Shown: in pieces, positions 21,248 to 31,917 of the stretch
Layout: each line of letters begins with the position of its first letter
Numbering within the stretch: the stretch's first letter is position 1
DNA from: Porphyra umbilicalis
Taxonomy: Eukaryota > Rhodophyta > Bangiophyceae > Bangiales > Bangiaceae
Length of the DNA: 64,000 bases
Reading direction: 5' to 3'
Assembly (NCBI GenBank): GCA_002049455.2
Contig: KV918855.1
Location: 182,582 to 246,581, forward strand
The notes under the pieces: model-generated
What the model saw: the letters and a program-made list of their open reading frames with translations, nothing else
The model's database searches: none
Told to the model about the DNA's origin: nothing
Position numbers and translations under genes: made by a program

Positions 21248-24055
21248 CTAAGCAAGACAGGCAGGGTATATATCGCCATCGATTGTCCCGATCGTTTGAA
21301 CCCTGACGAAGTGTACGGCTTCGCCGCCGACTGAATAGGAGCCAAAGAATTTCGTGGAAGTCTGCGCCCTGCTAGATATAGACATAGAGACCCCTTCTCG
21401 TATTGTGAGGGCCCGCTGCGGGTGGCGGGCCTTCCGCCAGAATCTGACCGCCGCGTTGGGTGCGCGGGATCGCCAGAACTCCTCTGTTGTGGCCGAAACC
21501 GCGTGCAGCGCTGTCCAAGGGCACCACGTGTTCAACGTAGCAGCTGTGTAGCGCTTTTGAGGAGCAATCTGGTGGAACACAACGGACTTCAATGGCTTTC
21601 CGTTTTCTCCTAGCAGACATGAAGGAGGAATGCTGTGGTCCGCATGCATGGACAGGGACCTTTGCAAGGTCTCTATATCACGCCATCGCTGCATGGCGTA
21701 CTCAGCAGAGTTTCTGTTGCTGCTCTGTTCCACTTCGCGCTTGGCTTGTTGGTGGAACTTCTCAAATATGAGCTCGCATATTGCAGACCCAAGCTGCGCT
21801 AGAGGAAGATTACGATAGAGCAGCTCCAACACGCGATGAACAGATGGTCGCTCCCACTTGCCTTCAAAAGGTAGCAGTAGACGCAGCTGACTCATGAGAC
21901 CCTCACCCAGCCGCTGAAGGTCAGCAACGGTTGGCCGCTCCCTCATGGCTGACTCTCCGTCAATTGAAATCGTTGGACGATAAAACAGGGCAGCAGCGAA
22001 CTGTCGCAGGGCTTTCAGAGCACTGAGAGTAGCATCTGCATGCGGAGACGTCGTGTTCGTGTGTACGAGATACTGTAGAACTGTGGGACTCACCGTTATC
22101 AGCACCGTGTAGTCCGACATTGTCAACGTCGTTCCACCCATCCTTTCAGGCTCGAACGAAGAACGGATACTATGCGTGGGTACATGCTTTGCACTGCGAC
22201 GCATTTCCTTCGTAAAAGTTTCTCGCTGGTGCACAGAGAGTGCATCGTGCGCTTCCATTAAGAGATGGGACCCAAGGTTGTAGTAAAGAAGGTGCGAGGG
22301 AGCCACGATGATGTGTTCGTGTATATCAAAGCTTCCGGGACCCCGGCCTTCTTGTATCCGCATCAACTGGCTTTCAACTCTGTCTGTCACGCCATTCAAC
22401 AAAAGAGCTTCCCTCAAGGAGTCTGCTGACTGATCCACTGATCTTTTCACGGCTGACATGATCGCATGCGTGCGCTCCTGAACTCTGGAATATCTCGTGT
22501 CCTGGACGTCAAATGACTCGGTGCTGCTCACGGCGCGCTCCTTCCTGTGGCTTTTGGTCTTTGGATGGACAATGTTGCAGCTTGTGCAGTGCTCGGTGCC
22601 ACTCGGTCCGATAGAGCTCGAGAACTTTACAGCCATCGGGGAATCGAACACCGCAAGGGACAAGTACGCGCGATCCACGACTTCTTCTTTCTTGAAGGCG
22701 TCGTAGACAACCAAGCCATCCTTACTCAGATTAATGATGTCGTCGATAATGCGAGCAATCACCATTTCTGGGCAAGCTCCCGGTGGCAAATAGAAGAGAG
22801 GCCGAACGGAAAACGAACAATCAGCAAGGGCCAGGAACGTGTACGCTCCGTAGTATCCCTCCAAGCTCCCACGTCCCCGCTTGTAGACACTAAACTCGTC
22901 ACCGTATAGTGACACGTAGGTTGTGTACGCGTCTTTTCCGGGGAGGTTATCGGCAGCGGGCGAAGCCTCTTCAGCTAGCTCAATGGGAATTGGAGCAGTC
23001 AGAGCCGTCCATGAGTCTATCTCGCGCCCGGGTGCGCTCCAGACGTTGATAACAAAAACTTCACCGGCCCTACTCATCCTCAGCGTGACTGTGTGCTGGC
23101 TTGAGACGCACAAATTCCAGGGCTCCGGAGTAAAGATGCCTGGAAGAACCTCAAAACACGTGGGCAAGTCACCAACTCGAAGTGCATTGGAATCGGCATA
23201 CGTTGCCGGTGAGATCGTGACTTCGTCATCGGTAGCTATTGCAGTGCTGTTCAACTTGGCCGTAGACTTGGTCTTGCTATCCAAGAAGATCTCTGCGATG
23301 CATCCAAAGCCGTACCGGTATCGGTTGAACACGAAAGCCTCCTTGAAAGTGTAGCGAGCGGGGTCCCTGGCAGCTATTGTTTGGAAGAACTCTGCGGGAC
23401 GCTCAACTGTTCCCATGCGCGCGTCACCGTCGCTGTGAAACAGAGATGCCGTCCCAGGATCCCCAAAGTCCCTCTTGATGTGTTCAGAGAACGTAAGGTA
23501 TGACACAGAAACATCAGGTAGCCTTCTCAGGGCTTTTTCCTTGCCAGAAGGAAGCTGGCGCGTCGTTGTCTCTTTTCGCACCGGAGCAGCAGAATTCAGC
23601 ATGTGATTGCGAAGCTGCTGTAGTCGCCACCGCGACGGCCAGTTTTCCCCAGGGTCGAACGAGTTCTCGGCCTCTCGCATAATGTCATACTTTCTGAGAG
23701 TAACACGGGCGCCCCCGAAGAGGTAGGTGAAGCACACGAACTCACGACGAGACGCAAACTCCCCGGCTACGACTTCCTCTGCACTGGAAAAGTCCGTATC
23801 TTCCGACGGAATCCCATCACCATCAGACTCTGACGCCATGGAGGGGTCTTCTTCATCATGAACAGTATCCGCTGGGAGCGGCCTGCTCCATGCAGAGTGC
23901 TGCATCTGCCTCGCACTGCTACTTCTAGGTTTATCCTTATCAGCGGTTTTTGCAACTGGGGCGTTCGCGGCAAGTTGCGACTTCATCTGCCGGAAGTTCT
24001 TGTCTGCAAATTTGAAGAAAGCAGATCCACGAGGACCACGCCTGCGACGCTTCAT
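21248..24055 (-). CDS. large tnp2/Plavaka-like transposase (CACTA-type), apparently intact
   Basis: A single uninterrupted frame of about 935 codons runs from the ATG at 24055 (MKRRRRGPRG). The N-terminus is basic, then acidic (SEDTDFSSAEE). The middle segment has the layout of Transposase_21/tnp2 proteins: DEFSVYKRGRGSLEGYY, RPLFYLPPG, DDIINLSKDGLVVYDA, then HCTSCNIVH. Near the C-terminus come SDYTVL, LLPFEGKWERPSVHR and GSAICELIFEKFHQQAKREV, matching the end of that family, where the protein is thought to fold back around the DDE core. The match is by pattern only, with no exact family assignment. No stop or frameshift is seen, unusual among the mobile elements of this window. I could not identify terminal inverted repeats. 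It is convergent with the JmjC gene. Confidence 0.6.
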   Translation of the reverse strand: MKRRRRGPRGSAFFKFADKNFRQMKSQLAANAPVAKTADKDKPRSSSARQMQHSAWSRPLPADTVHDEEDPSMASESDGDGIPSEDTDFSSAEEVVAGEFASRREFVCFTYLFGGARVTLRKYDIMREAENSFDPGENWPSRWRLQQLRNHMLNSAAPVRKETTTRQLPSGKEKALRRLPDVSVSYLTFSEHIKRDFGDPGTASLFHSDGDARMGTVERPAEFFQTIAARDPARYTFKEAFVFNRYRYGFGCIAEIFLDSKTKSTAKLNSTAIATDDEVTISPATYADSNALRVGDLPTCFEVLPGIFTPEPWNLCVSSQHTVTLRMSRAGEVFVINVWSAPGREIDSWTALTAPIPIELAEEASPAADNLPGKDAYTTYVSLYGDEFSVYKRGRGSLEGYYGAYTFLALADCSFSVRPLFYLPPGACPEMVIARIIDDIINLSKDGLVVYDAFKKEEVVDRAYLSLAVFDSPMAVKFSSSIGPSGTEHCTSCNIVHPKTKSHRKERAVSSTESFDVQDTRYSRVQERTHAIMSAVKRSVDQSADSLREALLLNGVTDRVESQLMRIQEGRGPGSFDIHEHIIVAPSHLLYYNLGSHLLMEAHDALSVHQRETFTKEMRRSAKHVPTHSIRSSFEPERMGGTTLTMSDYTVLITVSPTVLQYLVHTNTTSPHADATLSALKALRQFAAALFYRPTISIDGESAMRERPTVADLQRLGEGLMSQLRLLLPFEGKWERPSVHRVLELLYRNLPLAQLGSAICELIFEKFHQQAKREVEQSSNRNSAEYAMQRWRDIETLQRSLSMHADHSIPPSCLLGENGKPLKSVVFHQIAPQKRYTAATLNTWCPWTALHAVSATTEEFWRSRAPNAAVRFWRKARHPQRALTIREGVSMSISSRAQTSTKFFGSYSVGGEAVHFVRVQTIGTIDGDIYPACLA

Positions 24056-25487
24056 AGCATTCGGTTTAACCACAACCAATGCATCTATCAAGCAGCGAAA
24101 CTCACATACATATAAAAGCAAGCGACGGCCTGGCGCGGACAACATAGGGTCGCAGGGCAGGAGGTCCCACGCTAGGGGACTGCAGGGATGACACTGCCTC
24201 TTGCGAACACGACGAGTGCCCCGCACCCAGCACGGTCACGTTCCACAACCGTTGGAGATGAGACGGCACAAACAGCAGAGTTCAAGGCGAATGGCGTGCC
24301 GGGGACGCGGGCTCCTCGCACCGCAAACCGCAACTGGACGATACTAACGGAGCAGATCAGGCACAGGGTCGCTGCAGTCACCTGCAGGAGCAAGGAGTAG
24401 TACGGCACAGCACAGTGGGTGACGCCTGAGACTGGAGCGGTGCATCACAAAGAGAGCTACCAGGAGCCCGAGCTCGTGAGTTACATTCACGGGTGGAGCG
24501 ACTCCATGTGGGCACAAGCCCGAGCCGTATACTCTGGTCCCATCCAGATGATCTCCACGCTGATGATGACAGTGCCCAGGACTTTCATTCCGACAGTCTC
24601 AGGGATTGGACTTGTAGACAATCCAGGTGCAAAGACCTGGGATCGTTGTGACGTGAAGCGCAGGCCCTTCTGCCAGTTGATCCAGGCGACAGTCTTTCAC
24701 CCTGTCCTCCGATTGATCTCGCGGACTATCCGTCATCCAGTCTTCGTCCGATTCACAGCTCAATCCTCTCTATCATCCTCAGGAAAAGGACTGGCGGTCG
24801 TCGGGATCAGTTTGCAGGATGTCCTGGCGAAAAATCCCCGGTCGGTTCCTCTCTCAGTTATCGTATTGACCCCAGGATCAACGGTGGGAGATGTTCACGT
24901 CCTTTCCTCCTCTGATCCTGGGATCGTCACACGCTTTTCATAAAAACGCGTCTGACCAACCCTCAGAATCGATCTCGCTGAGTGAGAAAAACTATCCTCG
25001 ATCATATCCCTTGACAATTCCTAATCCGTGGCGAGGATTGAGTAAGGACGAGCACACAACTCGCTGTGTGGAGGTAGCCTTGTGTCTGAGCGGCGTTGCC
25101 CACTTGTCAGAGCACATCCTCAAGAGATGCTCGTGACTCTCTGGTCTATCTTTCGTCGTGTGAAAATGATTTTGTCGTTTCGCAAGTCCAGGGTGTTTTC
25201 GCGATCGCGCTTTCAGTTAAGGCCAGGATATCTTTGCGAACGCGCCCGCAGTTCCGCGAACGCGTTTTCAGTGAAGAGCGCAGGGTCCTGTGCGGTCGGT
25301 GGTCGACCACCATCCCAACCACACCAATGAAGCGCACACTTCACTGACCCTTCTCCTTGGCCTCGCATCTACTGTTTTTCGCACCACTCACTGTACGTGC
25401 TTCCGCTGCAGGGGCTCTGCTCTTGCATCGCCCTCGTCGCGACCCCCTCCTCGATCACGTCGTGCCCCACCTGGAGGCGCTCTCAAG
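24056..25487. other. no gene seen; probable promoter region of the PGP synthase at the right end
   Basis: No domain is seen in either strand. Several short motifs (CCAGGATC, GATCCTGGGATC) recur around 24540-24920 in both orientations. The stretch 25150-25330, just before the phosphatidylglycerophosphate synthase gene, is rich in GCGAACGCG/GCGATCGCG motifs and may be its promoter. Confidence 0.4.
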
Positions 25488-26342
25488 ATGGGCGCCCCAC
25501 CCACTCTCTTTTTTGCTCCTGCCTTGCCGCTGGCGCATCGGCGGTTGCGTTTGCCGTCATCGACATGCCGTCGCGTCGCCGCCGCGGTCTCCCCTCGGCC
25601 CCACTGCCCCGTGCCCGCCTGCCGCTGCCGTGTCATCCCCACGGCGCGGGGCGGGTCTGCGCCCCCCCCCCCCCCCTCCAGTCGACCCCCCCCCCCCCCC
25701 CTCACCCCTCACGGGCACCGCCGCCCTCACGTCCATCCCCACCCTCCTCACCTACCTGCGGCTGGTAGCCGTCCCCGCCCTCGCCGCCATCCTCCTCCAC
25801 CCCCAGCCGTACGCGGCGCAGCCGGTTGCCGCCGCCGCCGTCTTTGCCGGCGCCGCCGTCACCGACTGGGCCGACGGGTACTTGGCGCGGCGGCTCGGCG
25901 CCACGTCTGCCTTTGGCGCCTTCCTCGACCCGGTGGCGGACAAGCTCATGGTCTGCACCGCCTTTGTGTGTCTCGCCGCGGGGGTCGGCGGCTGGGGCCG
26001 CGCCGCAGTGATTGCCGCGGCGGCCGTGACGGTGTGCCGGGAGGTGGGCGTCAGCGCCCTCCGCGAGTGGATGGCGGGGTGTGGGGTGCGGAGCGTCGTG
26101 CGCGTTGGCGTGTGGGGTAAGGTCAAGACGGCTGTGCAGATGGCCGCGCTGACGCTACTGCTCGGGTGTTGGGGCGGGTGGGGGGGGGGGGGGTATGGGG
26201 GCGACTGTGGGGGGCGGGCGTGGGGGGAGGGTGTTACGCTGCGGGCGTGGGGGGGGTGGTGCTCGCGGCGGTGCTGGCCGTGGCCAGCGGGGCGGGCTAC
26301 CTGCGCGCCGCCTGGCCGTACCTGCTGGGCAAGGAGGGGTGA
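25488..26342 (+). CDS. PGP1: CDP-diacylglycerol--glycerol-3-phosphate 3-phosphatidyltransferase (PGP synthase)
   Basis: This enzyme makes phosphatidylglycerophosphate from CDP-diacylglycerol and glycerol-3-phosphate, the committed step to phosphatidylglycerol and cardiolipin. The CDP-alcohol phosphotransferase signature is complete: DWADGYLARR, then GAFLDPVADK, which holds the three conserved catalytic Asp. PgsA-type features REVGVSALREW and VWGKVKTAVQM follow. The ATG at 25488 opens a basic, Ser/Arg/Ala-rich leader typical of an organelle transit peptide. The leader frame passes into the catalytic frame only across C runs at about 25660-25700. The catalytic frame passes into the expected C-terminus (YLRAAWPYLLGKEG, stop at 26342) only across a G run at about 26176-26195. 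The two shifts compensate, so the runs are either miscounted or truly variable. The p44 gene is convergent 195 bp away. Confidence 0.85.
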
Positions 26343-26536
26343 CGGGGGATGCGGTGTGGCAGCTGGCGAAGCGCCTGGGAGGCACTGCCGTTGACCGAAT
26401 GTCGAGTGCAGAGAGCAGCCTCCGCCGTAGGGCGACGGAGGGCAGGAGCAAGCGCAGCGGTGCACACACCCAAGAAAAACGCTGGGTGATGAGAGGCTGA
26501 GACGGCGGGCGCGGGCGCAGACGCACCTCGCAGCCC

Positions 26537-27891
26537 TCACCTCCTCGCCGCCGCGTCGCCCCCCGTCACGGCCATGGCGTCGCCCCCCCCCGCCCCCTCG
26601 TCCCGCCCCCCCGCCAGCAAGGACGTCTGCTCGATGCCCGCCACCTCGCACCCCGGGCAGTTGTGCAGGGACTCGTGCACAAACGTATCGCACTCGAGGC
26701 AAAAGGTTTGCGTGCACCGCGCGCACTCGAGCCGCAGCGCCGCGTCGCGCTCGAGCGCTTTGCCGCACCCAAAGCAGCCGCCGTCACCGCCGCTGCCGCC
26801 GCTGCTGCCGTCGCCGCCGCCACCGCCACCCCCCCCCCCGTCCCCGCAGCAGCGGCACCGCCCGCTGCCGCTGGTGCCCCGGCGGCGGCGGCGGGCGGCC
26901 GCTCGGCAAATTTCGCCACCGGAAACAGGTGGTGGTACGACCGCGCCAGGTGCGGCGACGACACGAGCGTCAGCCCACACAACACACACTCGGCGGGCAC
27001 GTGGGCGATCCACGCCTCACACCGCGGGCACACGTAGCCGACGCGGCGGGCGGCGAGGTTGTCGTCAAAGCACGGGCGCGGCGCCGGCAGCGCGCGGAGG
27101 AGCGGGAAGCCCATCCGGATGAGCGTCGGCGGCACCCCGTCACCGACCGTCGGCGGCGGCGTCACGTGGCCGGCCAGGAGCTCCCCAAAGTGCGCCTCGC
27201 CCGTTGCGACCGCGTACATGCCGCCCGTGCGTTTCGAAAGGAGCGACAGGATGTACACCTCGGCGTCAATGCCCACGACCGATGCGCGCATGCCGTCGGC
27301 GGCGAGGCCGTCCATCGCCGCCCGCACGTCCCCCGGGTCGCACGTGGCGAGGCCGCCAAAGAGCACGAGCACCTCCCGCGTGCCGTAGGCGGGGATGGGC
27401 GCGAGCACCGCCGCCGCGAGGCGCACCCCATTCTCCAACGAGGCGTCGCCGTAGCAGCCACCCGCCACCGCCGTCGCCAGCGCGTCGCAGTGGGAGCGTG
27501 GGGAGGAGTTGAGCGTCGACAGCAGCTCCGCAACGCCGTCGCGGAGGGCAACGAGGGCGAGCTGCGAGATGGGGTTTTCGTCAAAAAAGGCGCGGATAAA
27601 TGTGTCGGCGGCAGACGCGACAGCCTCCCCGCGGCTCGGCGACCAGTCGGTGGCGGCCATGGCGGCTGACAAGTCGACGACGAGCACCGCGTAGCGGATC
27701 ATGCCCCGCCGCACGCCGCGGACGCCATCGTCGCGGCGGCGCTTGCGCGCACGCTGCGTGACGGCGGCGAGGGATTTGAGGCGGCCGGTGCGGGGGTCTT
27801 CTTGGATTTGCTCCCAGGAGCGCTCAAAGCGGGCTTCCCACGCGTAGCCACGGGAGGCCGCCTCGACGGGCGCGTCGTCGTCGTCATTCAT
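26537..27891 (-). CDS. GTF2H2: general transcription factor IIH subunit p44 (SSL1/GTF2H2)
   Basis: p44 is a core TFIIH subunit that stimulates the XPD helicase in transcription start and nucleotide excision repair. From the ATG at 27891 the protein opens MNDDDDAP and has the family start FERSWEQIQEDPRTGRLKSL. A von Willebrand A-like domain follows (YAVLVVDLSAAM, FFDENPISQLA, GTREVLVLFGGLATCDP, LIRMGFP). A zinc segment (CPRCEAWIAHVPAECVLCGL) and SSPHLARSYHHLFP come next. The C-terminal C4C4 RING-like domain (CFGCGKAL, CARCTQTFCLECD, HESLHNCPGC) is present but in another frame. The switch falls in a C run at about 26829-26841 inside an Ala/Gly-rich insert, so a run-length error or polymorphism is likely. 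An upstream in-frame extension exists but overlaps a MITE and was not used. Confidence 0.9.
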
Positions 27892-28150
27892 GGCGGCGGC
27901 GGCGGAGGTGGCGGGGCGGGGTAGGGGGGGGGGGGGCAAGGAGCAGGCCGCAGGGATTGGTGGGAGGAAAGAGGTATAAAGACGCGACCGAAACACAGCC
28001 TCGAGGGGAGGCTGGGGGAGTTGACGGGCGAACCAGCGATGAAGGGGCAGCGGCCGAGGCAGCACAGGACCGGAAAATAGGGGCTCAAAAGGCACTTCTC
28101 GTATCTGGCCAAGACGAACTGGGATGTCTGTGACCCACTCTTCAAAAATA

Positions 28151-28282
28151 GAGCCGTTCTCCGAAAAATCCCGCACTCCAACTGTTGCAGGAGAGATCGA
28201 AATCGGACTCTGCGGGGTCGTAGAGGCCGATTTCGAACTCTTTTGCAACTGTTGGAGTGCGGGATTTTTGGGAGAACGGCTG
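28151..28282. mobile_element. 132-bp palindromic MITE (family 2, copy 2)
   Basis: The fold-back has arms GAGCCGTTCTCCGAAAAATC and GATTTTTGGGAGAACGGCTG, pairing on through the CCCGCACTCCAACTGTTGCA block. TA flanks both ends (28149-28150 and 28283-28284). Length equals copy 1 at 10275. It lies about 260 bp upstream of the p44 start codon, so it sits in or near that promoter. Confidence 0.8.
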
Positions 28283-28284
28283 TA

Positions 28285-30020
28285 TAACAGAAGCTACTGT
28301 ATGACACAAAGAGATCTTGATATCCCATACGGGAAGCATCGTAGACGAATACAGTTGTCGGAAACTCATGACAGTGTTCGGAGTCTGGTCGTAGAGATAC
28401 ATGTGAAGCCATACGCTTGAAAGCGCGTCGTGTTCATGATACTACCACTCCCCCTCGACACCCTCGCCAACTCCCTCGCCCCTCGCCACCTTCCCTCAAC
28501 AAAGCACGATATCCCAAGCGCTGGCCAATCAGAATCCCGTATATTGACCCGCTACCCAAAGTGGCTTGGACAGTGGAGCGCACCAGTCGAAGTCTCTGGT
28601 TTGATCCGACTGGACTATGAACAACAATCGCTGCCGACTCGGAATCAATGAGCCTGCATGAGCCACACACTGCCAAGTGAAGTAGCCTGGGTTTCAGAGC
28701 GTGACAACGGAAGTGGCCTACGCGACTGATCTCGACACAGAATTCCAGGCACGTGCGTGCAATACCCTGGCCTTCAGGGCGGTGGCGCGCTTAGCGACGC
28801 ATCGACACCAGGCACGCCGGCCGACTCCATAGCCGCGAGCGCGCATGGGGGCACGTACAGCCACGTTGCAGTGGCGGGAGAAAAGTGGGGCGGGGAAAAG
28901 GGTGCAGCCGCCGGCAGCGCAGCGGCGGTGGCTCGCCGGCGTCGCGCGAAGCCGACGGGAGGGGCCTTCTCTCCGCCGCGCAGCGCACCTCTAACCGCGC
29001 CGCTAGATGGCAGGCCGACGGGCGCCGCAACAGAATCCGGCGCGCAGGCACGATCACCCGCGGGTCATCGCGGGCGCGTTCAACCCCCGTAGTCGCTGCG
29101 CGCGGTCGTCGCGCCCAACTCGGGGTGGTGGGGGGTGGTAAGCACACCTAGTTAAGGGCCAGTGTACCTGCTCTTCTGGGTTTTCGACAGGGTTGTCGCA
29201 CCGGGTTGGCTGGTGCTTCAAATGGGACAGCTCATTGGCCGAAAAGGTAAGTGTCAGATCAGGCTTCCACTTTCCCGCATAGAATGCAACGTGGACAATG
29301 ACCTGGTGCCAGAAGCAAGGAACGTCGGACAGGCTCCACCTGACCCCTGCTCAGGCGTAAGGGGGAGTCGCCGGCTCCCGAGAGAAGCAAAACTGGGAGC
29401 TCCCCCTGTACCAGCCCACTCAAACAGGGTGTGCAGAGCACGATTCTGCCGGAAAAAATAGGCCTTGACCACTTCCTACCCACATGCCGGCCCGTTATAG
29501 GCAGAAGAGCTCACCAGGTAGAGCTCGTGGCCTATCTTCTCTCTCGCCAGCGTTTTTGCTACTCCATCTCCATAATACTCTAGAGGCACCCCGTAGCTGC
29601 AATTTTTGCGCACAAGCGCCCCAAACTGACACCTACAGTCGTCGCTATGGAGATTCCTCTTCGGACCTTCTTGACACATCTCCGATGCCAAATGGTATGG
29701 GGTTGCATGGGCCGTTTCAGTGGACATGTGCGGCCGTGACGGAGGGGGGAGGGGTGAGTACATTTTTTTCATGATGACATTTATCGAGGATGTTTTCTCC
29801 TACCACCCCTTCCCCACCTGTATTGCGCCCTACTGCACTCGCAACACACCCAGATCTAACTTACGTCTGGCCTTCATCAGCTTCCGCCATAGTGTGTCGC
29901 CCCACAGAAAGACGGCAACCGCACGGTAATGACAAAGGCGTCATGAAAGTGCCTGCAGGCAACAGGATCGACGGAGCACGAGCAAGACGTGATCCGCCCC
30001 GGATCACGTTTTTGACCACT
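28285..30020. other. no gene seen
   Basis: Mixed-composition DNA with short open frames on both strands, none with a recognisable domain. The part 28880-29130 is GC-rich. Confidence 0.45.
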
Positions 30021-30195
30021 GCTGATCCATTCGGATCAACAGGCCCTCTCACAGAGCCTGCACAGGCCTCTGAAAATTGGGTCGCGACCCATCGCTTGCA
30101 CGACTCACGTCTTCGGAGAGCTGCTGATCCACTGGCGTCAAAAGGTGCTCTCGCAGAGGCTACGGAGGCCTCCGAAAATTGGGTCGCGACCCGAT
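30021..30195. repeat. tandem duplication, about 100-bp period
   Basis: Two copies, beginning TGCTGATCCA at about 30021 and 30121, share CTCTCRCAGAGSCT and end in GAAAATTGGGTCGCGACCC. The shared end GGGTCGCGACCC is itself a perfect palindrome. The copies differ at scattered points. Confidence 0.65.
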
Positions 30196-30799
30196 TTCCT
30201 ACGGACCACTGTATTTCTAACACGTCGCTCTGGAGCTTTCGAAACGACTGTGTAATGCTCAGACCCAGAAGAGCAGGCTTATCTAGGCGTGTAGGGGGGC
30301 AGGCACCGTCCGGGCCCTGTGATCCTTGTGGCAGGACAGTCCTTCTCAGCCACGTAACTCTATTCGCTTTTAGCGTCATCGCGACCCTTCCAACGTCGAC
30401 ACGCCCTCAGATCCCTGAGGACACGAATGCAGACTGCCGCCTCTGAAACAAAGAGCAAGTCCCGTGATCTAAGTATATGTGTTCATCACTCCACTTTGAG
30501 AGCACCCTGTCCTACAGGCCAGGGAACTGTTCCATTCCTATATGATTTCGTCACCGCTACTGGCTCCACCGTCTTCACGGGCCGACTGCCGGAGTAGATT
30601 GTTGGACAGGTGTCCCGCATGCGAAAACCTGGCCACCCCATCCGGCCTGCAACCTCGGGGGGGCCCTGTTCTCAAAACTGACGGCTTCCGCCGCCGACGG
30701 CTTCCTTCGCGCCCCTCAGGCCGTTGTCCGCGTGCCTACAAGAACGCATCCCTGTAGCACCTACCATGAGTTTCCCGTCGCGTGTGCATCCAAAGAGGC
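30196..30799. other. no gene seen
   Basis: Mixed-composition DNA before the G-rich array. Nothing recognised. Confidence 0.4.
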
Positions 30800-31240
30800 C
30801 GGGCGCAGCGGAACAGGGCGGGGCTGGGTGGGGGGGCAGAGCAGGACTGGGCAGGGTGGGGCAGAGCCGGGTGGAGCGGGGTACAGGGGGCGTGGCAGGG
30901 CGGGGTGGGGCGGGGTTGGGCAGGGTGGGGCGGCGCGGAGCAGGGCGGGGCGGGGCGCTGCCGGGCGGGGTTGGGTTTGGCGCGGCGGGGCGCGGAGGGG
31001 CGGGGAGAGGCGGGGTGGTGCTGGGCGGGGCGGGTCGGGACGGGGTAGGGCGGAGTGGAGTAGAGCGGGGTGTGGTGGGGCGGGGCGGGGCGGGGTGGGG
31101 TGGGGTTTGTAGATTTTGGGCGGAACGGAGCTGGGCGGGGTGGGTCGGGGCGTCTCTGGGCGGGGCGGAACGGGGCGAGGCGAGGGAGCGCGTGTCGTTG
31201 CTGGGCGGGGTGAAGCCGGGGCGGGACGGGGTTGAGCGGG
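30800..31240. repeat. G-rich degenerate array (GGGGCGGGGTG)n
   Basis: About 440 bp on the plus strand consist of runs of three to seven G separated by one to four other bases, chiefly GGGGCGGGGTG and GGGCGGGGC. C is almost confined to single positions. The array ends a few bases before the 5' LTR of the gypsy element. Such sequence has strong G-quadruplex potential. Open frames across it are an artefact of composition. Confidence 0.75.
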
Positions 31241-31248
31241 GTGCTCGG

Positions 31249-31895
31249 TGTAGAACTACGGGGTCCCCTATGCGCCATGGGGCCACCGCGGGGACGTCGG
31301 CGACGCCGGGGGACGCGGTACCCGACGGGAGGTGGCGACGCCAGCGGGGTTGGTGGCCGACGGGGCGGCGACGCGGGGACAAGGGCGAGGGGGCGGCCCC
31401 GCTGACCGGCTCGGGCCACCCGGGGAGCGCACCCGACCCGCCGCGCCCGGCACGCGGGCCCCGCGGGAGGCCGGATTGAGGCGCCCGAGAGGGCGCTGGC
31501 GCGCCCGAGAAGGCGCGGCAGGCGACGGCCCACCGGGCGCCACGCGGCGGGTGCAGCGCGTTGCGCGCGGGACAGTTTCTCCCTCTCGTCTGTAATGATC
31601 GGCTCGGGGGACTTGACATGCATGGAGGGAACTATCTGCATTGGTTGGTGACGGCCCGGGTCAATTCCCATTATGGGAAATTGGGCCCGGGCGACGGTTT
31701 CCGCCCCTTTAGGACGAAGGGCGACGACGGTGGGGGGCACCGTCGTCGCTGGCAAGTAAACCGTGTCTCGATGTCTTGGCGTTTCGATCGGCCCGACTTC
31801 CCGGACCTCGAGTCCCATAGCGGGTGTCGCGCGAGCGGCTAAGACGGCCGTAACTTCCCTCCTTCTGAGGTAACCCCCTAGATTGTGGTACTACA
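31249..31895 (+). mobile_element. gypsy 5' LTR (copy B)
   Basis: The segment begins TGTAGAACTACGG and ends GTGGTACTACA, 647 bp, and is followed directly by a tRNA primer site. It is closely similar to copies A (17668) and C (60099). It contains two hairpins conserved in all copies: an imperfect one around the CCCGGG blocks (about 31650-31687) and a near-perfect one, GCGACGACGG...CCGTCGTCGC, at 31721-31750. Confidence 0.85.
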
Positions 31896-31897
31896 TT

Positions 31898-31917
31898 TGG
31901 TGCTCCGGGTGAGACCC
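31898..31917 (+). other. gypsy primer-binding site
   Basis: TGGTGCTCCGGGTGAGACCC begins 2 bp after the LTR. It is the complement of a tRNA 3' end that would finish CACCCGGAGCACCA. Which tRNA this is cannot be decided here; an Ile(UAU)-like acceptor is one possibility. Confidence 0.6.

Noticed and set aside
27892-28248. N-terminal extension of p44 upstream of MNDDDD
   Set aside because: The extension runs through the palindromic MITE and a Pro-rich stretch. The family starts close to FERSWEQ, and a good ATG lies at 27891.
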